Shown here: positions 16,013-24,195 of the stretch, in pieces
Layout: each line of letters opens with the position of its first letter
How positions within the stretch are numbered: the first letter of the stretch is position 1
Assembly (NCBI RefSeq): GCF_040654195.1
Contig: NZ_JBFAHM010000007.1
Location: forward strand, 372,001-436,000
From: Hamadaea sp013361475
GTDB lineage: Bacteria; Actinomycetota; Actinomycetes; Mycobacteriales; Micromonosporaceae
Direction: 5' to 3'
Length of the DNA: 64,000 nucleotides
Program-made: the position numbers and the translations under genes
Notes under the pieces: model-generated
Database searches by the model: none
What the model saw: the letters and a program-made list of their open reading frames with translations, nothing else
Told to the model about the DNA's origin: nothing

Positions 16013-17598
16013 TCAACGCCCACGATCAGCGGGTAGTGCGGCTGGCCGCCGGACAGGCACTGGACCTCGGCGAACGGCCAGGCCGCCGCCAGATGCTCGA
16101 CGAGCGTCGCCTCCAGCTCTGGTGAGGCGTCAGCCCCTAGCAGCAGCGTGACAAGCTCACCGCCGCCGCCCAGCAACCGATCGAGCAGATCCTTGCCGAC
16201 CTGCCCCAGGTCGGAGCCGATCAGGTGCACCTCGCCCTCGACGAGCGCGATCACGTCACCCGGCCGGCACGGCCCGGCGACCGTCAACGCCTCCCGGGCG
16301 GCCAGGGTCACTTCGGCGTATCGGCACTTTCCGGCGGCCTCCGCCATGGCGATGACGTCGTCCTCGAACCGGCGGCCGGGATCGCGCACGGCCAGCGCCG
16401 CGATCGCCTGCACCGGCGACTTCGTCGGCACGACCCGCACCTTGATGCCCTCGTGGTACGCCTCCCCTGCGGCCACGGTCGCGACCGCCTGCGTATCGGG
16501 GTCGTTGGGCAGCACCACCACTCGTCCGGCGGCCGCCCGCCGGATCGCCGCGAGCAGCTCGGCCGGCGACGGGTTGGCTCCCACCGTCACGGTCTGCTCG
16601 GCTTGGAAGAGATCGTCGAGCCCGTCGCCGGCCGAGACCACGACGACTCCGCGCGCCTCCGGATCCAGGCACTGCCGACCGGCGACCTGCTTGGTGAGGT
16701 CGGTCACGCCGATCTGATAGGGCCGCCCGGCTCGGACGCCCGCCTCGATGGCGGCGCCGACGTCGGCGACGTGGACGTGGACCCGCCAGGTGTCCGGGCC
16801 GCCGACGACCACGAGAGAGTCGCCGAGCCGGTCGAGCGTGCCGCGCAGCCGCTCGACCGCGGACTCCGGCGCGTCGAGCAGGTATTGGACTTCATAGCCG
16901 AACTGGCCGGCCGCTTCCTCGGTGGCCGCCGTGTCGGTGCTGATCAGCGCCGCGCCGGTCACCTCGGGCAGGTCGCTCTCCTCGCCGGTGACCTCGCCGC
17001 GCAGGGCGTCGAGGATCACCACCAGCCCGCGACCGCCCGCGTCGACGACGCCCGCCGCGGCCAGCGCCGGCAGCTGCTCGGTCGTCAGCGCCAACGCCTT
17101 GACCGCCTTGCCCAGGGCCGCCCCGACGACATCGGCGAGCGACCCGGCCCGCAGCGCGACGTCGCGCGCCGCCTGAGCCGCCGCGTCGGCGACGCTGAGG
17201 ATCGTGCCCTCCACCGGACGGGCGACCGCGGCCCGCGCCGCCTTCGCGCCCTCGCCGAGCCCGGCCGCGACCGCGCTCGGCGAGCCGTCCGCGATCAGGT
17301 CGGCGACCCCACGCAACAACTGCGCCAGGATGACCCCCGAATTGCCCCGCGCACCCATCAGCGCGCCCCGCGCCAGCAACCCGGCGGCCTCCGACGGGGG
17401 CGCCGCCGACGTCTCGTCGGAGTGCACCGCCAACTCGTCCCGGGCGGCGACCATCGTCAGGTGCATGTTCGTCCCGGTGTCGCCGTCGGGCACCGGATAG
17501 ACGTTGAGCTGGTCGATCTCCGCCCGATGCCGGCCGAGCGCGGTCACCGCCCGCTCGGCGAAGCGCCGCACCGCCGCCGCGTCCAAAACCTCCAGCAC
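16009..17598 (-). CDS. DAK2-domain protein, fatty acid kinase (FakA/YloV)-like
   Basis: 529 residues from the GTG at 17598; the frame stays open further upstream but a TAGGCT hexamer (17606-17611) seven bases before this GTG supports it as a leaderless start. The N-terminal DhaL domain has NVYPVPDGDTGTNMHLTM with the nucleotide-binding Asp residues and MGARGNSGVILAQLLRG. The C-terminal part (from about residue 300) matches the YloV/FakA family, with PNDPDTQAVATVAAG and VRVVPTKSPVQAIAAL. FakA phosphorylates fatty acids bound by a DegV-like FakB, which is not in the window. It is coupled to recG. Glycerone kinase is a less likely reading because the DAK1 domain is absent. Confidence 0.88.
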   Translation of the reverse strand: MLEVLDAAAVRRFAERAVTALGRHRAEIDQLNVYPVPDGDTGTNMHLTMVAARDELAVHSDETSAAPPSEAAGLLARGALMGARGNSGVILAQLLRGVADLIADGSPSAVAAGLGEGAKAARAAVARPVEGTILSVADAAAQAARDVALRAGSLADVVGAALGKAVKALALTTEQLPALAAAGVVDAGGRGLVVILDALRGEVTGEESDLPEVTGAALISTDTAATEEAAGQFGYEVQYLLDAPESAVERLRGTLDRLGDSLVVVGGPDTWRVHVHVADVGAAIEAGVRAGRPYQIGVTDLTKQVAGRQCLDPEARGVVVVSAGDGLDDLFQAEQTVTVGANPSPAELLAAIRRAAAGRVVVLPNDPDTQAVATVAAGEAYHEGIKVRVVPTKSPVQAIAALAVRDPGRRFEDDVIAMAEAAGKCRYAEVTLAAREALTVAGPCRPGDVIALVEGEVHLIGSDLGQVGKDLLDRLLGGGGELVTLLLGADASPELEATLVEHLAAAWPFAEVQCLSGGQPHYPLIVGVE

Positions 17599-17712
17599 GC
17601 CGCCCAGCCTAGTCGTGACTCCCGACACCCACCCGGCTGCGCGCCCGGCGTACCGCGCTAAGCTGTCGAGGTTGCCGGACGGCCCGATTGGGTGTGTCCG
17701 GGTCCGGTCAGG

Positions 17713-17718
17713 TATCCT
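17713..17718 (+). promoter_or_regulatory. Candidate -10 box for rpmB
   Basis: TATCCT lies about 75 bases before the rpmB start; upstream TTGGGT (17688-17693) is a weak -35 with a 19-base spacer. It would give a leader of roughly 70 bases. Confidence 0.4.
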
Positions 17719-17793
17719 GGCCAGGTTGCCCGCCGACGCGGGTCCAGATCCGTCCCCGCTCACCGCGGGGTTCATCCACCTCAGGAGTATCCC

Positions 17794-17985
17794 GTGGCAA
17801 GCGTGTGCGACGTCTGTGGCAAGGGGCCGGGCTTCGGCCACAACGTGTCCCACTCGCACCGGCGGACCAACCGTCGTTGGAACCCCAACATCCAGACGGT
17901 TCGCACCCCGGCCGGTGGCGGCACGACCCGCAAGGTCAACGTGTGCACCTCGTGCATCAAGGCCGGCAAGGTCGTCCGGGGCTGA
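17794..17985 (+). CDS. rpmB: 50S ribosomal protein L28
   Basis: 63 residues beginning MASVCDVCGKGPGFGHNVSH, the L28 signature, with RRTNRRWNPNIQ in the middle. Two Cys pairs (CDVC and CTSC) make this the zinc-binding form; actinobacteria often also have a Cys-free copy elsewhere. The GTG at 17794 has AGGAG seven bases upstream. Transcribed alone and divergent from the DAK2 gene, with a strong hairpin after the stop. Confidence 0.97.
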   Translation: MASVCDVCGKGPGFGHNVSHSHRRTNRRWNPNIQTVRTPAGGGTTRKVNVCTSCIKAGKVVRG

Positions 17986-18005
17986 CCCCAGCCTGAGCTT
18001 CGGCT

Positions 18006-18034
18006 AAGGCCGCTCGTCGTCGACGGGCGGCCTT
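18006..18034 (+). terminator. rpmB terminator
   Basis: AAGGCCGC (18006-18013) pairs with GCGGCCTT (18027-18034), followed by TTCC. It lies 20 bases after the rpmB stop. Confidence 0.8.
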
Positions 18035-18071
18035 TCCGCGTACCCGGGATCCGGTCGGGCGGCACGGCGCT

Positions 18072-18096
18072 GATCATGGATTTGAACGCCATGATC
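18072..18096. repeat. Short palindrome GATCATGG...CCATGATC
   Basis: Perfect 8-base arms around a 9-base spacer, between the convergent ends of rpmB and the GNAT gene. Its ATGATC ends recall the ends of palindrome family B. Confidence 0.6.
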
Positions 18097-18113
18097 AACG
18101 CGAGCCGGCGGGG

Positions 18114-18578
18114 TCAAAGGTCGCGGGCCATGCTGACGACGCCGGCCTCGTCCTTGTAGAAGCCGAAGTGCTCGATGTCGGCGTACCCGAGCTTGGCGTA
18201 CAGCGCGACGGCTTCAGGCTGCCGATCCCCGGTCTCCAGGATCATCCGCTTGCGGCCGTGCTCACGCGCGTTCTCCTCGACCGCCGCCACCAGGGCGCTC
18301 GCCACCCCGCGGTTCCGGGCCGAGGGCACGCAATAGACCCTCTTCAGCTCGGCGATCTCCTCGCTCTCGCCGTGACTGCGCCAGCCCGCGCACCCCACCG
18401 GCTCCCCCGCCAGGTACGCGACCAGGAAACCGCCGTCGGGCGGATCGAACTCCATCGCCTCGACCGGGGCGGCGTCGCCGGAGCCGTAGCGTTCCTCCTG
18501 GTCGGCGTAGATCGCCTGGACGAGGCGCTGGGCGACGGGCGAGCCGTAGCGTACGGGGCGGATCTGGAGATCACTCAC
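18114..18578 (-). CDS. GNAT-family N-acetyltransferase
   Basis: 154 residues. The acetyl-CoA-binding segment RVYCVPSARNRGVASALVAAV is the GNAT motif A (Q/RxxGxG/A-type loop, here RNRGVA). The later LETGDRQPEAVALYAKLGYADIEHFGFY matches motif B. Substrate unknown. TACTCT (18586-18591, minus strand) is seven bases before the GTG, so it probably has its own leaderless transcript although thiL ends only 15 bases upstream on the same strand. Confidence 0.9.
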   Translation of the reverse strand: MSDLQIRPVRYGSPVAQRLVQAIYADQEERYGSGDAAPVEAMEFDPPDGGFLVAYLAGEPVGCAGWRSHGESEEIAELKRVYCVPSARNRGVASALVAAVEENAREHGRKRMILETGDRQPEAVALYAKLGYADIEHFGFYKDEAGVVSMARDL

Positions 18579-18593
18579 GAGCGTGAGAGTAGA

Positions 18594-19538
18594 TCAAGAG
18601 CCGCTGCGGGTGAAGTGGTCCCAGCCTCGGGGTCCGACCCAATCGCGCCCGTCGACGGTGACTCCCTCGCCCCGGCCGACCTTCCCGACGACCTTCCAGC
18701 CGGGAGGCAGCGACGCGTGTGCCGGGAAGGTCGCGGCCAGCGCGTGGTCCTCGCCACCGGCCAGGATCCACTGGTACGGGTCGACGCCCAACGCCCGGGC
18801 GGCGTCCCGCAACTGCTGCGGCAGGCCGAACGCGTCCTTCGTCACGTCGATGTGCACCTCGCTCGCCTCGGCGATGTGCCCCAGATCGGCCAGCAGCCCG
18901 TCGGAGACGTCGATCATGCTGGTCGCCCCCGCGATCGCGGCAGCCGGCCCGGCCCGATAGTCGACCTCAGGCCGCCGGTACGCGTCGACGAGCACCTTCG
19001 GCGTCCGGAAACCCCGCGACAGGACCGTGTACCCGGCAGCGGCGCAGCCGACCCGCCCCGCCAAGGCCACGACGTCACCGGGTCGCGCCCCCGCGCGTAC
19101 GACCGGATCACGCCCTTGGAGGTCGCCGAGTGCCGTCACCACGACCGTGAGCAGCGCGGACGAGGTGGTGTCCCCACCCACCACGCTGGCGCCCACGAGC
19201 CCGGCCTCGTCGGCGACCCCCTCCGCGAACTCCTCCGCCCACTGGACCGGTAGGTCCCCCGGCGCGCAGAGGGCGACGAGCAACGCGGTCGGCACCGCGC
19301 CCATCGCCGCGACGTCGGCGAGATTAGCGGCGGCCGCCCGGTGCCCGACATCGGCGGCCTCACACCAGTCACGGCGGAAATGCCGGCCTTCGACGAGCGC
19401 GTCCGTGCAGGCCACGACGCGGCCGTCGGGGGCGGCGACGATCGCGGCGTCGTCACCCGGCCCGAGCAGACTGACCTCGCCTTGCGGCAGGCGAGCCGTC
19501 ATTCGATCGATGAGACCGAACTCTCCTGTGCCACTCAA
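18594..19538 (-). CDS. thiL: Thiamine-monophosphate kinase
   Basis: Converts thiamine monophosphate to the active diphosphate. The conserved ThiL blocks are GEFGLIDRM, VSLLGPGDDAAIVAAPDGR, CTDALVEGRHFRRDW, NLADVAAMGAVPTALLVAL, VGGDTTSSALLTVVVTALG, SMIDVSDGLLADLGHIAEAS and the C-terminal GGEDHALAATFP. The start is inferred: a TTG at 19538 begins LSGTGEFGLID and gives 314 residues, the family size; the open frame continues far upstream but would cross the divergent Lrp-type gene. No strong ribosome site is seen. Confidence 0.93.
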   Translation of the reverse strand: MSGTGEFGLIDRMTARLPQGEVSLLGPGDDAAIVAAPDGRVVACTDALVEGRHFRRDWCEAADVGHRAAAANLADVAAMGAVPTALLVALCAPGDLPVQWAEEFAEGVADEAGLVGASVVGGDTTSSALLTVVVTALGDLQGRDPVVRAGARPGDVVALAGRVGCAAAGYTVLSRGFRTPKVLVDAYRRPEVDYRAGPAAAIAGATSMIDVSDGLLADLGHIAEASEVHIDVTKDAFGLPQQLRDAARALGVDPYQWILAGGEDHALAATFPAHASLPPGWKVVGKVGRGEGVTVDGRDWVGPRGWDHFTRSGS

Positions 19539-19586
19539 CCGGACACCCGAAGAAACACGCCTGTCACGTGCGGTAGCTTCAACGTC

Positions 19587-19820
19587 GTGGTCCACGCCTA
19601 CATCCTGATTCAGACCGAGGTCGGTCGGGCTCGCGACGTGGCCGCCGAGATCGAGGAGATCCCGGGTGTGGTCCGCGTCGACGCGGTCACCGGTCCGTAC
19701 GACGTCGTCGTGCTCACCGAAAGCCCCAACGTCGACGAACTCGGCCGGTTGATTATCAGTAAAGTGCAGGCCGTGCCCGGCATCACCCGTACCCTGACCT
19801 GCTCGGTGGTCAAGCTTTGA
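19587..19820 (+). CDS. Stand-alone Lrp/AsnC ligand-binding (RAM) domain protein
   Basis: 77 residues, the whole of which is a RAM fold: VHAYILIQTEVGRARDVAAE, then VDAVTGPYDVVVLTESPN and IISKVQAVPGITRTLTCSVV. The DNA-binding half of Lrp proteins is absent, so it may bind an amino acid and act on a partner. TAGCTT (19574-19579) is seven bases before the GTG, a leaderless layout. Its stop overlaps the DUF3515 start in TTGA. Confidence 0.9.
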   Translation: MVHAYILIQTEVGRARDVAAEIEEIPGVVRVDAVTGPYDVVVLTESPNVDELGRLIISKVQAVPGITRTLTCSVVKL

Positions 19821-20383
19821 GCCCACGCCTCCTCGCGGCTCTCGTCGCCGTGCCGGTCGCCGTGCTGACCGGTGTCCTGGTCTTCGCCATGGGCATGCCC
19901 GGCGACACTTCCGAACAGCCCAACGCGACGGCGACCGGTCCGGTGACCGTCGAAGCCCGCCCGCTGGACGAACGAGCCACGGTCGTCTGCCGCGCGCTCG
20001 TCGCCAAGCTGCCCGATCGCGTACGCGATTCCGCCCGCCGCGCGGTCACCGCCGGACCGGAGCAGAACGCTGCGTACGGCGAACCCGCGCTGGTGGTGTC
20101 CTGCGGCGTCCCGGCCCCGACCTTCCCGAGCACCGACGACGTCTGGCTGCTCAACGGCGTCTGCTGGCACGCCACCGAGGCCGCCGGCTCGACCGTCTGG
20201 CAGACGGTGGATCGGGAGATCCCGGTGCAGGTCAGTGTCCCCGGAGCCAAGGACGGCTCGTCGCAGTGGGTGATCGGGTTGACCTCGGCCATCGGTTCCA
20301 CCGTACCGAGTGCGAAGACCGCACCGAGCGGGTGCACCACCGCGGCCGTGCCCACCGCGTCCATCTCGGCCGCCGCCCGCTGA
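19817..20383 (+). CDS. DUF3515 family membrane/secreted protein
   Basis: 188 residues. An N-terminal hydrophobic segment (LLAALVAVPVAVLTGVLVFA) acts as signal anchor. The outside part has the DUF3515 pattern: RPLDERATVVCRALVAKLPD, GEPALVVSCGVPAP and DDVWLLNGVCWHA, with three Cys. Function unknown. The same gene pairs with thiL and ddl in other actinobacteria. The TTG start overlaps the previous stop by four bases, so it is co-translated with the Lrp-type protein. Confidence 0.88.
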   Translation: MSPRLLAALVAVPVAVLTGVLVFAMGMPGDTSEQPNATATGPVTVEARPLDERATVVCRALVAKLPDRVRDSARRAVTAGPEQNAAYGEPALVVSCGVPAPTFPSTDDVWLLNGVCWHATEAAGSTVWQTVDREIPVQVSVPGAKDGSSQWVIGLTSAIGSTVPSAKTAPSGCTTAAVPTASISAAAR

Positions 20384-20448
20384 CGCTCCTCCGCGGCCGG
20401 CCCTCGCCCTTTCCGGCCGGCCTGTCGGCGCTCGCTGGTTTCTCGCCG

Positions 20449-20480
20449 GCTCGTTTTCGCGCCGTCTCGTTTTCGCGCCG
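20449..20480. repeat. 16-bp tandem duplication at the left end of palindrome A2
   Basis: NCTCGTTTTCGCGCCG occurs twice, at 20449-20464 and 20465-20480; the second copy runs into the left arm of palindrome A2 (GCCGGATC...). The 340-base gap between DUF3515 and ddl contains this, the palindrome, and nothing else recognised before the ddl promoter. Confidence 0.75.
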
Positions 20481-20537
20481 GATCAGGGATCTCGGTCGAA
20501 TCATGCACCAAGATTCGACCTGGATCCCTGATCCGGC
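20477..20537. repeat. Palindromic repeat family A, copy 2
   Basis: Left arm 20477-20502 and right arm 20512-20537. Relative to copy 1 the outer GCTGG has become GCCGG and the right end CCAGC has become CCGGC, and GGGTTC/GAACCC has become GGGATC/GATCCC. Both changes are made on both arms, so pairing is kept. Confidence 0.9.
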
Positions 20538-20710
20538 CGTCAGCCTCGGACGGCAGCCGCCAGCCCAACCGCCGGGTGCCCGCCGCCGGATGCCGGCCGA
20601 CCGCCGGGCGCCGGCTTGGACGTCAGCGGCGGCCAGGCACCGGGCGGTCGGGCGCCAGGGTCCGGCGCGCGAAACCGCGCTGCGGGGATGATCACGCCGT
20701 GAGCAGCGGG

Positions 20711-20716
20711 TAGGGT
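20711..20716 (+). promoter_or_regulatory. Candidate -10 (TAGGGT) of ddl
   Basis: TAGGGT ends seven bases before the GTG of ddl, implying a leaderless transcript. No convincing -35 is seen. Confidence 0.45.
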
Positions 20717-20723
20717 CAGCGGC

Positions 20724-21863
20724 GTGAGTGAGACGCCCCGGAAGACCCGGGTCGCCGTGATCTTCGGCGGCCGCAGCACCGAGCACGCGATCTCCGCTGT
20801 CAGCGCGGGCAGCATCCTCGCCGCCTTGGATCCGGCGGAGTACGAGCTGGTGCCGATCGGCATCACTCGCGAAGGGCGCTGGGTCCTCACCTCGGGCGAC
20901 CCGTCGCAGCTGTCCATCGGTGCCGGCGACGGCCGCGCCCGGCTGCCGGAGATCACCGCCGAGTCCGGCGAGCAGATCATCCTGCCCGGCGACCCGACCG
21001 GCTCCGACCTGGTCCTTGCCGCCCCGGCCGGACTGACCACTCTGGAGCCCAGTCACGGCTCGACCGCGCTGGCCGACATCGACGTGGTTTTCCCGGCGCT
21101 GCACGGGGCGTACGGGGAGGACGGCACGATCCAGGGCCTGCTGGAGATGGCCGGGATCCCATATGTGGGCGCGAACGTCTTCGCGTCGGCGGCCGCCATG
21201 GACAAGGAGTTCACGAAGAAGCTCGCCACGGTCGAGGGCATCCCGGTCGGCCCGTACGCCGTCCTCCGCGCCGGTCAGTCGCTGGCCGAGGAGGACAAGG
21301 AGCGGCTGGGGCTGCCCGTCTTCGTCAAGCCGTCCCGGGCCGGATCCAGCTTCGGCATCACCCGGGTCAACGACTGGGCCGACCTGGACGCCGCGATCGC
21401 CACCGCACGCGCCATCGACCCCAAGGTGCTCGTCGAGGCCGCCATCTTCGGCCGCGAGGTCGAGTGCGGCGTACTGGAGGGCGAGTTCGACGGGGCGCCG
21501 GAGGCGTCGGCGCTGGCCGAGGTCCACGTCAGCCAGGATCACGTCTTCTACGACTTCGAGGCGAAGTACCTCGAGGACGCGACGACCTTCGACATCCCCG
21601 CCGACCTGCCGCCGCACGTGACGGCGCGGATCCAGGAGCTGGCGAAGCGGACGTTCACCGCGCTCGACTGCGCCGGGCTCGCCCGGGTCGACTTTTTCGT
21701 CGCCACCGACGGCGAGGTCTACCTCAACGAGATCAACACCATGCCCGGGTTCACGCCGACCAGCATGTTCCCCCGGATGTGGGCGGCCAGCGGGGTCGAC
21801 TACCCGAAGCTGGTCACCCGGCTGGTGCGTACCGCCCTGCGCCGGGGCACCGGCCTGCACTAG
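20724..21863 (+). CDS. ddl: D-alanine--D-alanine ligase
   Basis: ATP-grasp enzyme that joins two D-Ala for peptidoglycan precursors. 379 residues. VAVIFGGRSTEHAISAVSAG is the N-terminal signature; then VVFPALHGAYGEDGTIQGLL, MDKEFTKKLATVEGIPVGPY, FVKPSRAGSSFGITRV and the metal-binding YLNEINTMPGFTPTSMFPRM. The SM in GFTPTSMFP and the overall form place it with Ddl A/B that make D-Ala-D-Ala, not a D-Ala-D-Lac ligase, though substrate specificity cannot be settled by eye. GTG start. Confidence 0.97.
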   Translation: MSETPRKTRVAVIFGGRSTEHAISAVSAGSILAALDPAEYELVPIGITREGRWVLTSGDPSQLSIGAGDGRARLPEITAESGEQIILPGDPTGSDLVLAAPAGLTTLEPSHGSTALADIDVVFPALHGAYGEDGTIQGLLEMAGIPYVGANVFASAAAMDKEFTKKLATVEGIPVGPYAVLRAGQSLAEEDKERLGLPVFVKPSRAGSSFGITRVNDWADLDAAIATARAIDPKVLVEAAIFGREVECGVLEGEFDGAPEASALAEVHVSQDHVFYDFEAKYLEDATTFDIPADLPPHVTARIQELAKRTFTALDCAGLARVDFFVATDGEVYLNEINTMPGFTPTSMFPRMWAASGVDYPKLVTRLVRTALRRGTGLH

Positions 21864-21896
21864 CCGAGCAAGGCACCGCCCCCCACCAGACGCGCA

Positions 21897-21995
21897 TGAT
21901 CATTGCGTCAGCCATGCTGTTTAAGCGGACATTTCGCCGCGCGAAGCAGCATGGCTGGCGCAATGATCAGCCAAGAGCGCAATGATCACCCAAGA
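21897..21995. repeat. Palindromic repeat family B, copy 1, with duplicated right end
   Basis: Arms of 23 bases (TGATCATTGCGTCAGCCATG.. at 21897-21919 and its inverse at 21947-21969) have one mismatch. The loop (TTTAAGCGGACATTTCGC..) is nearly the same as in copy 2 at 35500. The right end GCGCAATGATCA plus 7 bases is then duplicated (21958-21976 and 21977-21995). The second TGATCA holds the stop codon of the downstream minus-strand gene. Confidence 0.9.
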
Positions 21996-23095
21996 GGAGG
22001 CAGGGCCGCGGTGAAGTCCGCCAGCAGGTCGTCGGTGTCTTCGATGCCGCAGGACAGGCGGACGAAGCCCGGCGCTGTCCGGTCGCCCCATTGTTCGCGC
22101 CGGTCGGCTGTCGTGTGCAGTCCGCCGAAGCTCGTCGCGGCCACTACGAGCTGAGAGGCCCGGAGGAAGTCCGCGACGGCGGCCGCTGAGGGCAGCGTGA
22201 AGCCGATGATGCCGGGAATCCGCCGCATCTGCCGCGACGCCACCTCGAAGGAAGGGTCGGTGGGCAGTCCGGGCCAGCGGACGTTCGACACGGAAGGATG
22301 TGAGCCCAGGAACGTGGCCAGCGCGGCGGCGTTGCGCGTCTGCTGCCGCAACCGGAGGTCGAGTGTGGACATCGAACGGCGGGCCAGCCAGGCGTCGAAC
22401 GGGCTCGGGATCGCGCCGGCGAGCGTACGCCAGGAGGCCATGGCGGCGTGCAGCGATTCGGAGCGCGTCGAGACGTAGCCGAGGAGCAGGTCCGAGTGCC
22501 CGCTGAGGGCTTTGGTCCCGGAGGCCACCGAGATGTCCGCGCCGAGGTCCAGCGGGCGCTGCCCCAACGGCGTGGCGGCGGTGTTGTCCACCGCGACCAA
22601 AGCGCCCGCCGCGCGCGCCGCCGAGGAGACAGCAGCGATGTCGACGACGTCCAGGGACGGGTTCGCCGGCGATTCCAGCAGCACGAGGCGTACGCCGTCG
22701 AAGGACGGATAGGGCCCGGCGGTCGGCGCCTCGACTACCCGGACGTCCAGCCCGGCGAGGAACGACGACGCGAAGGTACGCACGTTGTAGTACCCGTCGC
22801 TGGGCAGCATCACGGTGTCGCCCGGCCGCAGGACCGTCATGAGCACGGCTGAGACGGCGGCCTGGCCACTGGCGAAGGCGAGGGTGTCCCCACCCTCCAG
22901 ATCGGCGATCGCGGCCTCCAGTACGCGCCTGGTCGGGTTGTCGCCCCGCCCGTATCCGTCGAGGCCGGGCTGGTAGCCGTCCGGGGGCAGCGCGTACGGC
23001 GCGGCGAAGACCGGTCCTGGCTGCAACGGGTCGCCGGGCGACAACGGCGGTACGCCGGCGTGGACGCAACGGGTGGAGTCGCCGAGTGTGCTCAT
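21986..23095 (-). CDS. Cystathionine gamma-synthase/lyase-type PLP enzyme
   Basis: 369 residues of the Cys/Met-metabolism PLP family. The PLP lysine is in SVASGTKALSGHSDLLLGYV; other blocks are RGDNPTRRVLEAAIADLEGG, FASGQAAVSAVLMTVLRPGD, DGYYNVRTFASSFLAG and PANPSLDVVDIAAVS. Gamma-synthase, gamma-lyase and O-acetylhomoserine enzymes cannot be separated by eye; lyase is the common label in relatives. TAGTCT (23102-23107, minus) is six bases before the ATG, suggesting a leaderless mRNA. The TGA stop lies in the duplicated end of palindrome B1. Confidence 0.9.
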   Translation of the reverse strand: MSTLGDSTRCVHAGVPPLSPGDPLQPGPVFAAPYALPPDGYQPGLDGYGRGDNPTRRVLEAAIADLEGGDTLAFASGQAAVSAVLMTVLRPGDTVMLPSDGYYNVRTFASSFLAGLDVRVVEAPTAGPYPSFDGVRLVLLESPANPSLDVVDIAAVSSAARAAGALVAVDNTAATPLGQRPLDLGADISVASGTKALSGHSDLLLGYVSTRSESLHAAMASWRTLAGAIPSPFDAWLARRSMSTLDLRLRQQTRNAAALATFLGSHPSVSNVRWPGLPTDPSFEVASRQMRRIPGIIGFTLPSAAAVADFLRASQLVVAATSFGGLHTTADRREQWGDRTAPGFVRLSCGIEDTDDLLADFTAALPPLG

Positions 23096-23205
23096 GGCGC
23101 GAGACTAGCGCTCGGCGAGCCCGGCCCGGACCGGCGCGAAGGGTGATCTTGAACAGAAGACGTCGCCCCGCCGACGGAGGCCATCCAAGATCTAACCGGA
23201 GACGC

Positions 23206-24195
23206 CTACTCCGCCTTGACTTCCCGAGTCATCAGCGACCGGACCGCCACCCGCGGGTCGAGGCCCTCGTGGCAGACCCGCTCGACCTGTTCGGTGATCG
23301 GCATCTCGACCCCGTGCGCGCGAGCCAGGTCCCGGATGGACAGGCAGCTCTTGACGCCTTCGACCGTGTACTTGGCGGCCTCCTGGGCCTGTTCCAGGGT
23401 CATGCCCCGGCCGAGGTACTCGCCGAAGGTGTGGTTGCGCGACAACGGGGACGAGCAGGTCGCGACGAGGTCGCCGAGCCCGGCCAGGCCGGAGAAGGTC
23501 AGCGGGTCGGCGCCGAGCGCGACGCCGAGCCGGGCGGTCTCGGCCAGCCCCCGGGTGATGAGGGAGGCGCGGGTGTTGTCGCCCATGCCCATCGCCTGCG
23601 CCATCCCGTACGCCAGCGCGATGACGTTCTTGACCGCCCCGCCGAGTTCGCAGCCGACCACGTCGTCGTTGGTGTAGGGCCGGAAGTACGGTGTGAAGAC
23701 GGCCTTCTGCACGCGGTTCGCGCGATCGATGTCCTCGCAGGCCACGACGGTGGCGGTCGGCTGTTCGGCGGCGATCTCCGGGGCGAGGTTCGGCCCGGTG
23801 ACGACGGCGACCCGGTCCGGCTTGACCCCGGTGACCTCCACGATGACCTGGCTCATCCGCAGGGTGGTGCCCAGTTCGACGCCCTTCATCAGGGAGACGA
23901 CGGTGGAGTCGGTGTCCAGGTGCGGGCCGACCGATCCCAGCACCGAGCGCAACGTCTGGGACGGCACCGAGAGCACCACGAGTTCGGCGTCCCGCAACGC
24001 CTCGAAGACGTCGGTGGTGGCCGTGACCCGTGCGCCGATCGGACCCGTCATGTAGCCCGGATTCGTGCCGGTGGACGAGATCGCCGAGACGACGGACTCC
24101 CGGCGGGCCCACAGGACCACGTCGTTGCCGGCGTCGTTCAGGACCTTGGCGAACGTGGTGCCCCAGGAACCGGCACCGAGGACGGCGGCTCTCAC
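23206..24195 (-). CDS. gpsA: Glycerol-3-phosphate dehydrogenase [NAD(P)+]
   Basis: Reduces dihydroxyacetone phosphate to sn-glycerol-3-phosphate for phospholipids. 329 residues from the GTG at 24195, which overlaps the acyltransferase stop in GTGA. The dinucleotide motif is VRAAVLGAGSWGTTFAKVL; TGPNLAPEIA, GCELGGAVKNVIALAYGMAQ (catalytic Lys), MGDNTRASLITRGLAE and TFSGLAGLGDLVATCSSPLS are diagnostic. The pairing with a 1-acyl-glycerol-3-phosphate acyltransferase makes a phosphatidic-acid supply unit. Confidence 0.97.
   Translation of the reverse strand: MRAAVLGAGSWGTTFAKVLNDAGNDVVLWARRESVVSAISSTGTNPGYMTGPIGARVTATTDVFEALRDAELVVLSVPSQTLRSVLGSVGPHLDTDSTVVSLMKGVELGTTLRMSQVIVEVTGVKPDRVAVVTGPNLAPEIAAEQPTATVVACEDIDRANRVQKAVFTPYFRPYTNDDVVGCELGGAVKNVIALAYGMAQAMGMGDNTRASLITRGLAETARLGVALGADPLTFSGLAGLGDLVATCSSPLSRNHTFGEYLGRGMTLEQAQEAAKYTVEGVKSCLSIRDLARAHGVEMPITEQVERVCHEGLDPRVAVRSLMTREVKAE

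Noticed and set aside
20232..21860. 542-codon minus-strand frame opposite ddl
   Set aside because: Shadow of ddl; no recognisable motifs.
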